From NCBI RefSeq assembly GCF_003330765.1, contig NZ_CP024904.1, forward strand, positions 1 through 64,000: a stretch of DNA of 64,000 nt, given 5' to 3'. This document shows positions 1-8,641 of this stretch, one piece after another. The notes under the pieces are model-generated. The model was not told the DNA's origin. It saw only the letters and a program-made list of their open reading frames with translations, and searched no databases. A program made the position numbers and the translations under genes. The stretch's first letter is position 1. Each line of letters begins with the position of its first letter. Source of the DNA: Burkholderia pyrrocinia (GTDB lineage: Bacteria; Pseudomonadota; Gammaproteobacteria; Burkholderiales; Burkholderiaceae).

Positions 1-906
1 ATGCAAAACCTTGATGCGCTCTTGATCTTTGCGCGTGTCGCTGAAATGACGAGCTTCACGCGCGCGGCGGAAAGCCTGGGCATCCAGAAGGGACGTGTCT
101 CTATGGTGATCCGTGGACTCGAGCGAGAGGTGGGCGCCACGCTCCTGCATCGGACCACGAGGAGCGTGCAGCTGACTGAAGATGGACGCGCCTTTTATTC
201 GCGCGCACGCGACCTGCTGGCCGAAGTACAAGAATTGCAATCGATGTTTGCGGGTAACGGCGCGCCGCTACGAGGACGATTGCGCGTCGATATGCCGACG
301 GAACTGGCACGAAGCGTCGTGGTTCCCGCACTACCGCAACTGATGGCGGCGCATCCGGAGTTGGAACTGGAACTTTCCAGCACCGACCGGCGGGTCGATC
401 TTGTCCAGGAAGGGTTCGATTGCGTGATCCGTCTCGGTCCGATCGTCGACGAGACGCTGATTGCCCGACCGCTTGGCAGGCTGCGCATGATCAATGCCGC
501 GAGCCCGGGCTATCTGGCAAGGGTCGGCATACCGCACACGCTCGACGACCTGCGCAACCAAGGGCACCAGATGGTGCATTACACGCGAACCTTCGGCTCC
601 AAGCCTGCCGGATGGGAATATCCGGACGGCGATGGCTATGGGTCGCTTGCGCTACCGGGCGCGATGCAAGTCAACAATGTGCAGACCTATCATGCAGCCG
701 GACTTGCAGGCATTGGATTGATTCAGGCGGGATATTCGGCGCTCGCGCATCACATCGAACGCGGTGCGTTAGTGGAGATTCTGCCCGACCTGCGTCCTGA
801 GCCCCTCGCCGCGTCGCTCGTCGTGGCCCATCGGCGTAACCTGTCGCAACGCGTCCGGGCCTTCATGAATTGGATCGAAGGGGTATTGGAACCGTATTTT
901 GATTAA
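1..906 (+). CDS. LysR-family transcriptional regulator
   Basis: A 301-residue protein of normal LysR length. The N-terminal winged helix-turn-helix lies at about residues 1-60 (FARVAEMTSFTRAAESLG, then KGRVSMVIRGLE) and is followed by a substrate-binding domain with RLRVDMPTELARSVVVPAL at about 93-111. It resembles the large subgroup that controls a neighbouring oxidoreductase. The start codon is the first base of the window, so its own promoter and any divergent target lie outside. The next gene points towards it, so it is not the obvious target. The inducer cannot be read from the sequence. Confidence 0.93.
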   Translation: MQNLDALLIFARVAEMTSFTRAAESLGIQKGRVSMVIRGLEREVGATLLHRTTRSVQLTEDGRAFYSRARDLLAEVQELQSMFAGNGAPLRGRLRVDMPTELARSVVVPALPQLMAAHPELELELSSTDRRVDLVQEGFDCVIRLGPIVDETLIARPLGRLRMINAASPGYLARVGIPHTLDDLRNQGHQMVHYTRTFGSKPAGWEYPDGDGYGSLALPGAMQVNNVQTYHAAGLAGIGLIQAGYSALAHHIERGALVEILPDLRPEPLAASLVVAHRRNLSQRVRAFMNWIEGVLEPYFD

Positions 907-917
907 CCGGCAGGTGT

Positions 918-937
918 CGCGGCTCAAAGGGGCCGCG
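918..937 (+). terminator. possible terminator hairpin after the LysR gene
   Basis: An 8-bp stem (CGCGGCTC with GGGCCGCG, one G-T pair) closes a 4-base AAAG loop 12 bases after the stop codon. No T-run follows, and the gene beyond is convergent, so it could serve both. Confidence 0.35.
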
Positions 938-983
938 TGGGGTATAGCTGCGGTTGGAGCGTCGGTGCTCGTAACCGTTTTAG

Positions 984-1985
984 TCAACGTAACGTGACGA
1001 CCACTTTCCCTTTGGTGCGTCCAGTTTCGACATAAGCCATCGCCTCCTTGGTCGATTCAAATGGAAAGATGCGCTCTACAACCGGACGTATGGCGCCTGT
1101 ATCGACGAGCGAAGCGATTTCCTGCAGTTGGGCTCCGCATGCGCGCATGAACAGGAAGGAATAACTTACATCATGACGTTTTGCTTTCTTTCTGATCCGG
1201 TAGCTCAAGAGGTCCATCACGCCCCCCATGAACCAGGGCAAGCCGATCTCCTTCGCAAACGCGCGGTCGGGCGGTCCTGAGATCGAGATGAGCCGCCCGC
1301 CTCTTTTGAGCACGCTCAAGGATTTCTCGAGCGTTTTTCCGTCCAGACTGTTGATCACCACGTCGTAGTCGCGAAGGATTTTTTCGAAATCGTCCTTGCG
1401 ATAATCGATGACGATGTCCGCGCCGAGTTCCTTCACCCACTCGACGTTCGCCGTGCTGGTCGTCGTCGCGACGAACGCGCCGACGTGTTTCGCCAGCTGG
1501 ATCGCGAACGTCCCGACACCGCCGGAACCCGCATGGATCAGCACCTTTTGCCCCGGCTTCAGCTGCGCTTTGTCGATCAGCGCCTGCCAGGCGGTTAGAC
1601 CGACCAGCGGGATTGACGCGGCTTCCTCCATTGAAAGCGTCTTCGGCTTGATCGCGACGTCCGCTTCGCTCACAGCAATGAACTCGGCAAACGTGCCGAT
1701 CCGATCTTTGGCAGGCCGAGCGTAGACCTCGTCGCCGGGTTTGAACTGCTGCACGCGCGACCCGACGCGGGTCACGATCCCGGCCATCTCGTTGCCGAGA
1801 ATGAGCGGCAGGCGATAACGCAAAATCGGCTTGAACTCGCCGTCCCGGATCTTGCCATCCAGCGGGTTCACACCGGCGGCATGGATCTGAACCAGCACGT
1901 CGTCGTCCCGCAATGGCGGCTCGGGCACATCGCTCATGCGCACGCGATCCTTGTCCCCGTAACGGTCGAAATTAAATGCTCTCAT
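984..1985 (-). CDS. NADP-dependent quinone oxidoreductase-like protein (zinc-free MDR family)
   Basis: A 333-residue medium-chain dehydrogenase/reductase. The N-terminal GroES-like domain contains GVNPLDGKIRDGEF, and the Rossmann domain begins at AGSGGVGTFAIQLAKHVGA. The cysteine and histidine ligands of zinc alcohol dehydrogenases are absent, which fits quinone oxidoreductases or enoyl reductases. The start at 1985 (MRAFNFDRYG) is chosen because it matches the family N-terminus; an upstream extension in the same frame has no domain. It lies 32 bases after an SDR gene on the same strand, so the two probably form an operon controlled by the divergent HxlR regulator. The substrate is unknown, possibly an electrophilic quinone or enone. 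Confidence 0.9.
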   Translation of the reverse strand: MRAFNFDRYGDKDRVRMSDVPEPPLRDDDVLVQIHAAGVNPLDGKIRDGEFKPILRYRLPLILGNEMAGIVTRVGSRVQQFKPGDEVYARPAKDRIGTFAEFIAVSEADVAIKPKTLSMEEAASIPLVGLTAWQALIDKAQLKPGQKVLIHAGSGGVGTFAIQLAKHVGAFVATTTSTANVEWVKELGADIVIDYRKDDFEKILRDYDVVINSLDGKTLEKSLSVLKRGGRLISISGPPDRAFAKEIGLPWFMGGVMDLLSYRIRKKAKRHDVSYSFLFMRACGAQLQEIASLVDTGAIRPVVERIFPFESTKEAMAYVETGRTKGKVVVTLR

Positions 1986-2017
1986 GATGTGCGTTTCCTC
2001 TGGTCTCAGCTGCCCAC

Positions 2018-2875
2018 TTATTGTTCGAGGGCCGGCGCGCCGGACCGGGTCGCGGGAATCGTATCGAGCCGCAGGTCTTTGCGCAGCGCCGCATCCAGCA
2101 TGCTCGCGGGCGCGAATCTGCGCAGCCATTGCAGGCGGGCCGCCAGCGCCCCGGCGGTATAGCGGCGCTTCGGATGTACGGCGATGGCGGCCTTCAGCAC
2201 CACCTCGGCCACGACAGCCGGCTCCGTGGCGGTAGTCATCACGGCGTTCACGCGTTGGGTCACGACGTCACGCGCTTCCTGGTATACGTCGAGCTTCGTG
2301 TCGGGCTCCATGAAATTCGCGTCGAACGGCGTCTTCGTATAGGCCGGCTCGATGACCGAAACCCGGATGCCCAGTGTGCGCACCTCGTGGTCGAGCGATT
2401 CGGAATAGCCTTCGATCGCATGCTTGGTCGCCGAATAGAGCGCGCCGTACGGCATCGGCAGAAAACCGAGGACCGAGCCGATGTTGACGATGCGACCGCT
2501 GCCCTGACGACGCATATGCGGCAAGACGGCGCGTGTCATCCGGACGACGCCGAGAAAGTTCGTATCGAAGATCGACTGGACCTGTTCGATCGAGCTTTCT
2601 TCCGCGCCGGCCGGCGCGACGCCGAACCCGGCGTTGTTCACGAGCAGATCGATACGGCCCGCGCGCCGCATCACTTCAGCGACCGCAGCCTGAACGGACG
2701 CGTCGTTGGTGACGTCGAGGATCAGCATCTCGAACGATCGTCGCGCGGCCGGCGCCGCTCGCCTGCTGGTGCCGAATACCGTATAGCCCGCTCGCGCGAG
2801 CCGCTCGGCGGTCGCCGCACCGATGCCTGAAGACGCGCCGGTCACGAGGGCGACACCCATACCGTTTTTGCTCAT
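2018..2875 (-). CDS. SDR-family oxidoreductase
   Basis: A 285-residue classical short-chain dehydrogenase. The cofactor motif TGASSGIGAATAERLA is near residue 14, NNAG is near 84, and the catalytic serine, tyrosine and lysine lie in NIGSVLGF and YSATKHAIEG. The C-terminal extension has the pattern of the group annotated as oxidoreductase or retinol-dehydrogenase-like. It is the first gene of a leftward pair with the quinone oxidoreductase. It starts about 100 bases from the divergent HxlR gene, and repeats in that gap are candidate operators. The substrate is not predictable. Confidence 0.92.
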   Translation of the reverse strand: MSKNGMGVALVTGASSGIGAATAERLARAGYTVFGTSRRAAPAARRSFEMLILDVTNDASVQAAVAEVMRRAGRIDLLVNNAGFGVAPAGAEESSIEQVQSIFDTNFLGVVRMTRAVLPHMRRQGSGRIVNIGSVLGFLPMPYGALYSATKHAIEGYSESLDHEVRTLGIRVSVIEPAYTKTPFDANFMEPDTKLDVYQEARDVVTQRVNAVMTTATEPAVVAEVVLKAAIAVHPKRRYTAGALAARLQWLRRFAPASMLDAALRKDLRLDTIPATRSGAPALEQ

Positions 2876-2914
2876 GATTCAAACCCCCAGATGGGCGACC
2901 GGTTTGTCGCCACG

Positions 2915-2977
2915 AGTCACTATCGATTTGAAATGGACTATACTACCGTTTCGAAACCAAGTCACTATCGAAATAGT
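2915..2977. promoter_or_regulatory. candidate HxlR operator: 12-bp direct repeat plus ACTAT/ATAGT palindrome
   Basis: The 12-mer AGTCACTATCGA occurs at 2915-2926 and again at 2960-2971, 45 bp apart. The second copy runs into an inverted repeat ACTAT-CGAA-ATAGT at 2964-2977. Operators described for HxlR/YodB regulators have a similar TACTAT...ATAGTA form. The site sits between the SDR operon and the HxlR gene, so autoregulation plus control of the SDR pair is the simple reading. Confidence 0.5.
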
Positions 2978-3415
2978 ATGGACGACAAAAATCTCAGCGA
3001 TAACCCCTGTCCGATCGCGCGCAGCCTGTCGACGGTCGGTGACGCGTGGAGCATGCTGATCCTTCGGGATGCGCATGCCGGCCTCACCCGCTTCGATCAG
3101 TTCCGTAAAAGTCTGGGGATTGCGCCGACGATCCTGACGCGGCGGCTCGTGTCGTTGACCGAGGCCGGACTGCTGGAGAAACACCGCTACTCGGAGCGCC
3201 CGCCGCGCGATGAATATCGGCTGACGCAGGCCGGGCTCGACTTCCTGCCGGTGCTCTTCATGATCGGTACGTGGGGCCGCCAGCACCTTGGCGGCGGCAA
3301 GCTGACGCGTTTCTACGATGCGGAGACTGGCACGGAAATCAGGGCAATCGCCGTCGATGAGGTGACCGGCGCGAGAATCGGAACCCGTCCGATACGCGCG
3401 GTTACGCCGGACTGA
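2978..3415 (+). CDS. HxlR-family winged-helix regulator
   Basis: A 145-residue protein with the HxlR pattern: CPIARSLSTVGDAWSMLILRDAHAG at the N-terminus, then a DNA-recognition region FRKSLGIAPTILTRRLVSLTEAGLL and the wing YRLTQAG. The cysteine at residue 10 is in the place where HxlR proteins sense electrophiles or redox changes. Start 2978 is used because homologous sequence begins there. In-frame ATGs at 2891 and 2933 are alternatives, and none has a clear ribosome binding site. It is divergent from the SDR/quinone-reductase pair, which suggests a YodB-like quinone or aldehyde response. Confidence 0.88.
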   Translation: MDDKNLSDNPCPIARSLSTVGDAWSMLILRDAHAGLTRFDQFRKSLGIAPTILTRRLVSLTEAGLLEKHRYSERPPRDEYRLTQAGLDFLPVLFMIGTWGRQHLGGGKLTRFYDAETGTEIRAIAVDEVTGARIGTRPIRAVTPD

Positions 3416-3447
3416 ACCCGCGAAACGCGCTTCGGAGGTTGCGCAAC

Positions 3448-3858
3448 ATGGCCAGATTTCAGCCCGATGGATGGCATACCATCACGCCCAGAATGGTCGT
3501 GCCGGATCCGGAAAACCTGATCGAATTCGTCCGGATGGTGTTTCACGCACAGGGCGAATTCCGTGCCGGGCTGCCTGCCGAAATCCGGATCGGCGATTCC
3601 GTCGTGATGATCAGCGGCGGAGACGGCCTGCGCGATCCGATGCCGGCCTTTCTGTACGTCTATGTCGAGGATGCCGATTCGACCTATCAGCGGGCGATTG
3701 CGGCGCATGCGATCTCGCTCGAGGTTCCGGCCGACATGCCATACGGCGACAGGCGAGCGATGGTGAGAGATCCGTGGGGAAACATCTGGCAGGTTGCCAC
3801 ACACCAGCGCGACCTCTCGGCTGACGAGATCCGTTCAAGGCTGGCCAACGGCCGATAG
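3448..3858 (+). CDS. VOC/glyoxalase-like (PhnB-type) protein
   Basis: A 136-residue protein of the vicinal-oxygen-chelate fold: HTITPRMVVPDPENLIEFV, then IRIGDSVVMISGG, and the closing RAMVRDPWGNIWQVATH, which is typical of PhnB/YdeR-like members. The start is the ATG at 3448, preceded by GGAGG nine bases upstream. An in-frame TTG at 3439 is less likely. It follows the HxlR gene by 32 bases and may be co-transcribed, which would fit a role in handling reactive carbonyls. The substrate is unknown. Confidence 0.85.
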   Translation: MARFQPDGWHTITPRMVVPDPENLIEFVRMVFHAQGEFRAGLPAEIRIGDSVVMISGGDGLRDPMPAFLYVYVEDADSTYQRAIAAHAISLEVPADMPYGDRRAMVRDPWGNIWQVATHQRDLSADEIRSRLANGR

Positions 3859-3962
3859 CCGCCAGCAAGCACGGCTTCGCGCGACAGCGAACGCACTGGC
3901 TGCACGCAGCTTCCGGCAACCTCGTCTGTCGCAATCGTCAAGATTCGCGTCGCGTGCAGATA

Positions 3963-3989
3963 AAACCTTCCCGTCCGTCACGCCGTTAA
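3963..3989 (+). promoter_or_regulatory. possible sigma-28 (FliA) promoter of the first chemoreceptor gene
   Basis: GCCGTTAA at 3982-3989 is close to the sigma-28 -10 consensus GCCGATAA. It is part of an 11-mer (GCCGTTAACCC) found again before the second chemoreceptor at 48652. The -35 side is weak here: TAAA lies two bases too far upstream, at 3961. Confidence 0.4.
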
Positions 3990-4094
3990 CCCGTTCGAAG
4001 CCCACGCGCCACGTGTTGCGACGTGGCGCTTGTCCTTCGTGATCCGGAATCCACATCCGCCGCTGGCCGCGCCTGGCCGGCGCAAGGGAACGTC

Positions 4095-5660
4095 ATGCGA
4101 AAACACCTCACTATCCGTGGCGGACTCGTCGCGACCATCGCCGGCTATACCGTGCTGCTCGTGCTGGTGGTCGGCGCAGGCATCGCGGCCCTCTACGCGG
4201 GCAACGGGTCGCTCGAGGCGATGTATCGCGACGACACCGCGTCGCTGCTGCACCTGAAGACCAGCTCCGAACGGATGCTCGTCCTGCGCGAACGCATGAG
4301 CGACGTCGCGCAGATCATCAGCGCCGGCCAGTCGGGCAAGGAGGAAGTCGCGCAACTGCACACACTCCTCAAGCAGAGCAATGATGAACTGGACGCCTAC
4401 ACACGCCTGCATTCGCGCAACGCCGACGAGCAGGCGCTATTCGACACGCTGCAGAATCGCCGCCGGGCGCTGCTTGACCGCGTGTTCCTGAAGGCGCTAT
4501 CGCAGCTCGACGGCGATGACGCGTTCAACTTCCTCGACACGCAGCGCACTGCGCCGCCCGCGCTGTTCGCCGCCTACCAGGATGCGATCGACGCACTCGA
4601 ATCGTTCCAGGTCGCACGCGAAAAGGCCCGCTACGATGCGGCCGGCGTCCATTTCCACCGGATCGTGTGGGGGATGGCGGCAGTCGCCGTGCTTGCGATC
4701 GTCGTCGGCTTCTTTGCGCAGCGCATGCTCGCGAAGGCGATCATCGAGCCGATCAATCTCGCGGTCGACCAGTTCGAAAAAATCGCGAAAGGCGACCTGA
4801 CCGGAACGGTCGTCATTCCCGGCGAAAACGAGATGGCCTATCTGCTGAATGCGCTGAAGCGGATGCAGGACGGCCTCGTCGACACCGTGCACCAGGTGCG
4901 CACGAGCACGGAGACGATCGTCGGTGACGTCCGCACGATCGCTAGCGGCAACGTCGACCTGTCCGCGCGCACCGAGCAGCAGGTCGTGTCGCTGCAGCAG
5001 GCGGCGGCGAGCGTCGAGCAACTGACGGCGGCCGTGCGCCAGAATGCGGACAACGCGCGCGATGCACGCACCTACGTCGAGGGCGCGGCCGGCATCGCGT
5101 CGCGCGGCGGCGAGGCGATGCAGCGTGTCGTCGAGACGATGTCGGCGATTTCTAACAGCTCCACGCGAATCTCCGGCATCGTCGGCGTGATCGAGAGCAT
5201 CGCGTTCCAGACGAACATCCTCGCATTGAACGCTGCCGTCGAGGCTGCGCGCGCGGGCGAGCAGGGGCGCGGTTTCGCGGTCGTCGCAACAGAAGTTCGC
5301 GGGCTCGCGCAGCGCTGCGCGTCGGCGGCGAAGGAAATCCGGGACCTGATCGGCCATTCCGCGCGGCGCGTCGAAGACGGCAGCGGCCTCGTCGCACGGG
5401 CCGGCTCGGCGATGGCCGAACTCGTCGCCGCGGTCGAGCGCGTCAATGCGATCATGAGCGAAACCAGCAACGCATTCGAAGAGCAGTCGGCGGGCATCGA
5501 GCAGGTGAACGACGCGGTCATCCAGATGGAGCAGACGATGCAACGCAATGCCGCGCTGGTCGAGGAGGCGGCGGCCGCGGCGCTGTCGCTCGACGAACAG
5601 GGTTCACGGCTGAGCGCGGCGGTCGCGCAGTTCCGTCTGGGTGAAGCGGCAGTCGCGTGA
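4095..5660 (+). CDS. methyl-accepting chemotaxis protein
   Basis: A 521-residue transmembrane chemoreceptor. TM1 lies at about residues 12-34, a four-helix-bundle-like periplasmic domain follows, TM2 is near 190-210, then a HAMP domain and the signalling tip [34 protein letters not shown]. It belongs to the Tsr/Tar-like group common in Burkholderia. It signals to CheA/CheW. The ligand is unknown. Start 4095 is preceded by AAGGGAAC. The nearest possible promoter is a sigma-28-like site about 100 bases upstream. No che genes are in the window, so it is an orphan receptor. Confidence 0.93.
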   Translation: MRKHLTIRGGLVATIAGYTVLLVLVVGAGIAALYAGNGSLEAMYRDDTASLLHLKTSSERMLVLRERMSDVAQIISAGQSGKEEVAQLHTLLKQSNDELDAYTRLHSRNADEQALFDTLQNRRRALLDRVFLKALSQLDGDDAFNFLDTQRTAPPALFAAYQDAIDALESFQVAREKARYDAAGVHFHRIVWGMAAVAVLAIVVGFFAQRMLAKAIIEPINLAVDQFEKIAKGDLTGTVVIPGENEMAYLLNALKRMQDGLVDTVHQVRTSTETIVGDVRTIASGNVDLSARTEQQVVSLQQAAASVEQLTAAVRQNADNARDARTYVEGAAGIASRGGEAMQRVVETMSAISNSSTRISGIVGVIESIAFQTNILALNAAVEAARAGEQGRGFAVVATEVRGLAQRCASAAKEIRDLIGHSARRVEDGSGLVARAGSAMAELVAAVERVNAIMSETSNAFEEQSAGIEQVNDAVIQMEQTMQRNAALVEEAAAAALSLDEQGSRLSAAVAQFRLGEAAVA

Positions 5661-5803
5661 CGTACGCATGTGCGCGACCGCAGCCGGATCGTCGATGGCG
5701 AATGCGCCGGTGACGTGCCGATGAATGGCGCGCGACAGACTGGAACGCGTCACCGGCCGCTGGTCAGCGACACAATGAAGTAGCGGAATCGATGCGAGTC
5801 GAC

Positions 5804-6211
5804 TCACTGCGGCGATTCAGGCAACGCGTAGTCGAAGCTGTACGAATGCTGGCCGTTGTCGATGCTGACGATCATCGAGCCGGAGAGCCCCAGCAATTCC
5901 CCCGTCCCGGAATCGGGCACGACGGTGATCGACTGCTTCGGCTGCCCACGGGTCATGGTGGCGCTGTGCTGCAGGACAAAGCTGCCCTGGCGGCCACCCA
6001 GCGTACCTTGCACGGTTTCCATCGCCACGTAGCCCGCGGAGCCCTGGACACTGCTGCGAAACGCGAGCATCTCTCCGTGGCTGACGGCTTCCAGGTCGCC
6101 GTGAAATTGCTTGTCCAGCGACATGCGGCCGAGCCCGGTATTTTCCGCGACGCTGCTGAGGGACTCCGGATTCAGCTTCACTTCGAACGGACCGTTGGCC
6201 AGCAGTTTCAT
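5804..6211 (-). CDS. DUF3224-family protein
   Basis: A 135-residue soluble protein with the DUF3224 pattern: a beta-barrel-like sequence, GSAGYVAMETVQGTLGGRQGSFVLQH, and SGTGELLGLSGSMIV near the end. The family function is unknown. The start (MKLLANG, 6211) is preceded by GAGGAG. The gene stands alone between a convergent chemoreceptor gene and a divergent HD hydrolase gene. Confidence 0.88.
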   Translation of the reverse strand: MKLLANGPFEVKLNPESLSSVAENTGLGRMSLDKQFHGDLEAVSHGEMLAFRSSVQGSAGYVAMETVQGTLGGRQGSFVLQHSATMTRGQPKQSITVVPDSGTGELLGLSGSMIVSIDNGQHSYSFDYALPESPQ

Positions 6212-6379
6212 CGCAGCTCTCCTCGTCGAATGGGCACTCCGCACTATAAGCCAACCGGGTTTCGCCGTAGGTAACGGTTTGCTTTACGCATCTGCGTCAA
6301 TGCCGGATTCGACCGCAGATCGTGTGCCGCGCGGCGCCTGGGGCGATAATCGGCTTCCGGTCTTTAACCATGCTCACCT

Positions 6380-7024
6380 GTGACTACCCCTGCGTTCGCA
6401 CCCTTTCAGGATTTGGCCAACACCTTGCTGGCTCACTGGAACGACGCCAATGGCGACGGCTCCCATGACACGTCGCATTTGCAGCGCGTGTGGAAGAACG
6501 CGGCGGCGATCCATGCCGAGGAGGGCGGAGATGCCGAAGTGCTGTTTGCGGCGACGCTGCTGCACGACTGCGTAGCGGTCGAGAAAAATTCTCCGCTTCG
6601 CGCGCAGGCATCGCGGCTGTCGGCGGAGCGGGCTCGGCGATTGTTGACGTCGCTGGATTGGCCGGATGCGAAGATCGACACCGTGGCGCATGCGGTCGAG
6701 GCGCATAGTTTTTCGGCCGGTGTCGCACCGATGACACTCGAAGCCAAGGCGCTGCAGGACGCCGACCGGCTCGATGCGATCGGCATGCTGGGTGTTGCAC
6801 GCTGCTTTTATGTCGCCGGCCGGATGGGCAGCGCGTTGTATGACCCGGTCGATCCGCACGCATCGGAACGGGAACTCGACGACACGCGATTCGCCATCGA
6901 TCATTTTCAAACGAAACTGCTGAAGCTGGCGTCCGGTTTCCAGACCGTCACCGGTGCCCGTTTGGCGAAAATCCGCCACGATCGCTTGCGTCGTTTTCTC
7001 GACGAGTTTGCCGACGAAATCTGA
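6380..7024 (+). CDS. HD-domain phosphohydrolase
   Basis: A 214-residue protein of the YedJ/HD type. The metal-binding histidines and aspartates are in HDTSHLQRVW (about 29-38), the HD pair in ATLLHDCVAV, and a later aspartate in ALQDADRLDAIG. Relatives hydrolyse phosphate esters or nucleotides, but the substrate is not known. Start 6380 is a GTG and no strong ribosome binding site precedes it. The gene is monocistronic between DUF3224 (divergent) and DoxX-like (convergent) genes. Confidence 0.85.
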   Translation: MTTPAFAPFQDLANTLLAHWNDANGDGSHDTSHLQRVWKNAAAIHAEEGGDAEVLFAATLLHDCVAVEKNSPLRAQASRLSAERARRLLTSLDWPDAKIDTVAHAVEAHSFSAGVAPMTLEAKALQDADRLDAIGMLGVARCFYVAGRMGSALYDPVDPHASERELDDTRFAIDHFQTKLLKLASGFQTVTGARLAKIRHDRLRRFLDEFADEI

Positions 7025-7219
7025 TTCTGCTGACGGGGGACTCAAGTACCGTTACTGGTTCACGAACCCGGCTCGATGCGTATTACGGTTGTGGCACGAC
7101 AGAAGAGTAGAACGTCGAAGCCGGTCGATGGATACAGGTCGATCCGAATGCGGCGATCGTCGCAGTAAGAAAACCGGAAATCAGAATGCCTGTACCGCCT
7201 GTTAGTGTCACGGACTCTC

Positions 7220-7591
7220 TCACGTGATGATAAGGAGTCCACAACCGCGGACCACCACAGTCACCACAATGAGAGCCGAGAAGATCAGCGCCGGGGCGAG
7301 ATGCCGGAACGGCTCCCGGTTTCGTATCAACGTGAAGAGCGCGCCGATCATGATCGCGCCGGCCAGCGTGAGGCCCAAAACTCTGGTTTGTTGTCCAGGA
7401 AGAAGTGCCGCACTGAGCAATTCCAGCGTGCCACAGAGCAACTGAAACCATGCCGGATAACCCCAGCGTGCGAAGTCGCGCTTCACCGCGCCGGGCCGTG
7501 CGAGATTGACCACCCCGGCAATCGCGAACAGAACCGCTACGCTCATCGCGAGGATCGATTCGAGAGACGCACTGTTCCACGCCATCGTCAT
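7220..7591 (-). CDS. DoxX-like membrane protein
   Basis: A 123-residue protein with four predicted membrane segments (AMSVAVLFAIAGVVNLA, YPAWFQLLCGTLELLSA, VLGLTLAGAIMIGALFTL, PALIFSALIVVTVVV), as in the DoxX/DoxD-like family. The ATG at 7589-7591 overlaps the TGA of the upstream epimerase gene as ATGA, so translational coupling is likely. The in-frame ATG at 7585 has a better placed GGAG and is an alternative. Its function is unknown; with the epimerase it forms an operon controlled by the divergent TetR gene. Confidence 0.82.
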   Translation of the reverse strand: MTMAWNSASLESILAMSVAVLFAIAGVVNLARPGAVKRDFARWGYPAWFQLLCGTLELLSAALLPGQQTRVLGLTLAGAIMIGALFTLIRNREPFRHLAPALIFSALIVVTVVVRGCGLLIIT

Positions 7592-8511
7592 GCTCCGTTG
7601 GTTTGCCGAAAGTGTTCTTGTGCGGAGAGGTCCGCAATCAGGCCGGAGCCATGGGGCTCCCACGCAAGAACTCGCCGGGCATGCTGGCCGCTGACTGTCT
7701 GGTCGAGCGCCAGTGCGTCAGCGAACGGACCAAGCGATTGGCGAGCATCGTCGAGCGACCAAAGTTCGACGCGATCGGCGCCGACCGAGGCCCGAATCGC
7801 TTCACCCATTTCGACAACGGCAACGGCATCTTCCGCGACGACGTTGAAGATCTGTCCCGTGACTCGACCGTCCCCGCTTGCCGCCTGCTCCACCGCGCTC
7901 AGGTAAGCCGTGGCGAGATCATCGACGTGAACGGCAGGCCAGTGATTGCGACCCTCGCCGACGATCTTCACAGCGCCGGACTGACGGACCATGCCGGCAA
8001 GCATGCCGAAGATGCCACCGCCGTAGCCATGCACCATCGCCGGCCTCAGAATCACGGCGGCAATCGAGCGGCTCGCTGCCAGCGCCTGCACGTGTTGCTC
8101 CACTGCGGGCCGCCAGGCGATGAGTGGTGTCGGGTTCAGCGCCGATGCCTCAGTCGCAGGCTCCCCTTTCGTGTTGCCGTAGACCCAGGTGCCCGACGTA
8201 TAGACAAACGCCGCGCCCGGATGCATATGCGAAAGCATCGCGACAGCCGTGGCCTCATCAGCCGCGGCGGCAGAAGCATCGTTGGTTGACGCGGTGTGCA
8301 CCACGCCATCAGCGGCACCGGCAGTCGCAGCGAAAGACTGTGGCTCACGCAGGTCGCCGGTATGCAGTTTCACACCGAGACGTGCCAACGCGTTGGCGGC
8401 CGCCGATTGGTCCTGGCGCACCAGCGCCGTCACCTGATGACCGAGACTGATTGCTTTGCGCGCGACCGCCTGCCCGATGTAGCCAGTACCACCTGTAATA
8501 AACAGTTCCAA
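7588..8511 (-). CDS. NAD-dependent epimerase/dehydratase-like (extended SDR) protein
   Basis: A 307-residue extended SDR. The nucleotide-binding motif TGGTGYIGQAV is right at the N-terminus, DLREPQSF follows, and the later YTSGTWVYGNT and RPAMVHGYGGGIFG resemble NAD(P)-dependent sugar epimerase or dihydroflavonol-reductase-like proteins. The start is taken as TTG at 8511, because GGGAGA lies six bases upstream and the Rossmann strand starts at once. The open frame extends to 8787 but crosses the TetR operators and the TetR gene. The substrate is unknown. Confidence 0.85.
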   Translation of the reverse strand: MELFITGGTGYIGQAVARKAISLGHQVTALVRQDQSAAANALARLGVKLHTGDLREPQSFAATAGAADGVVHTASTNDASAAAADEATAVAMLSHMHPGAAFVYTSGTWVYGNTKGEPATEASALNPTPLIAWRPAVEQHVQALAASRSIAAVILRPAMVHGYGGGIFGMLAGMVRQSGAVKIVGEGRNHWPAVHVDDLATAYLSAVEQAASGDGRVTGQIFNVVAEDAVAVVEMGEAIRASVGADRVELWSLDDARQSLGPFADALALDQTVSGQHARRVLAWEPHGSGLIADLSAQEHFRQTNGA

Positions 8512-8556
8512 AGCGTTCTCCCAACGGATTGCCTGCGAGGTTGAATAGCCACCAAA

Positions 8557-8576
8557 ACGAGACCAGTGAGTCTCGT
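8557..8576. promoter_or_regulatory. TetR operator 1
   Basis: A perfect palindrome of arms ACGAGAC and GTCTCGT with a 6-base centre (CAGTGA), in the divergent gap between the epimerase and TetR genes. Arm length and site size fit a TetR-family operator. Confidence 0.65.
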
Positions 8577-8589
8577 TATCGGAACCATA

Positions 8590-8611
8590 GACGAGACTGG
8601 TCAGTCTTGTC
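8590..8611. promoter_or_regulatory. TetR operator 2
   Basis: A second palindrome, arms GACGAGACTG and CAGTCTTGTC with a 2-base centre and one mismatch. It shares the ACGAGAC core with operator 1. The centres are 34 bp apart, about three helical turns. Confidence 0.65.
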
Positions 8612-8641
8612 AACTGCTCGGCGATCTGGTATTTATTTCGA

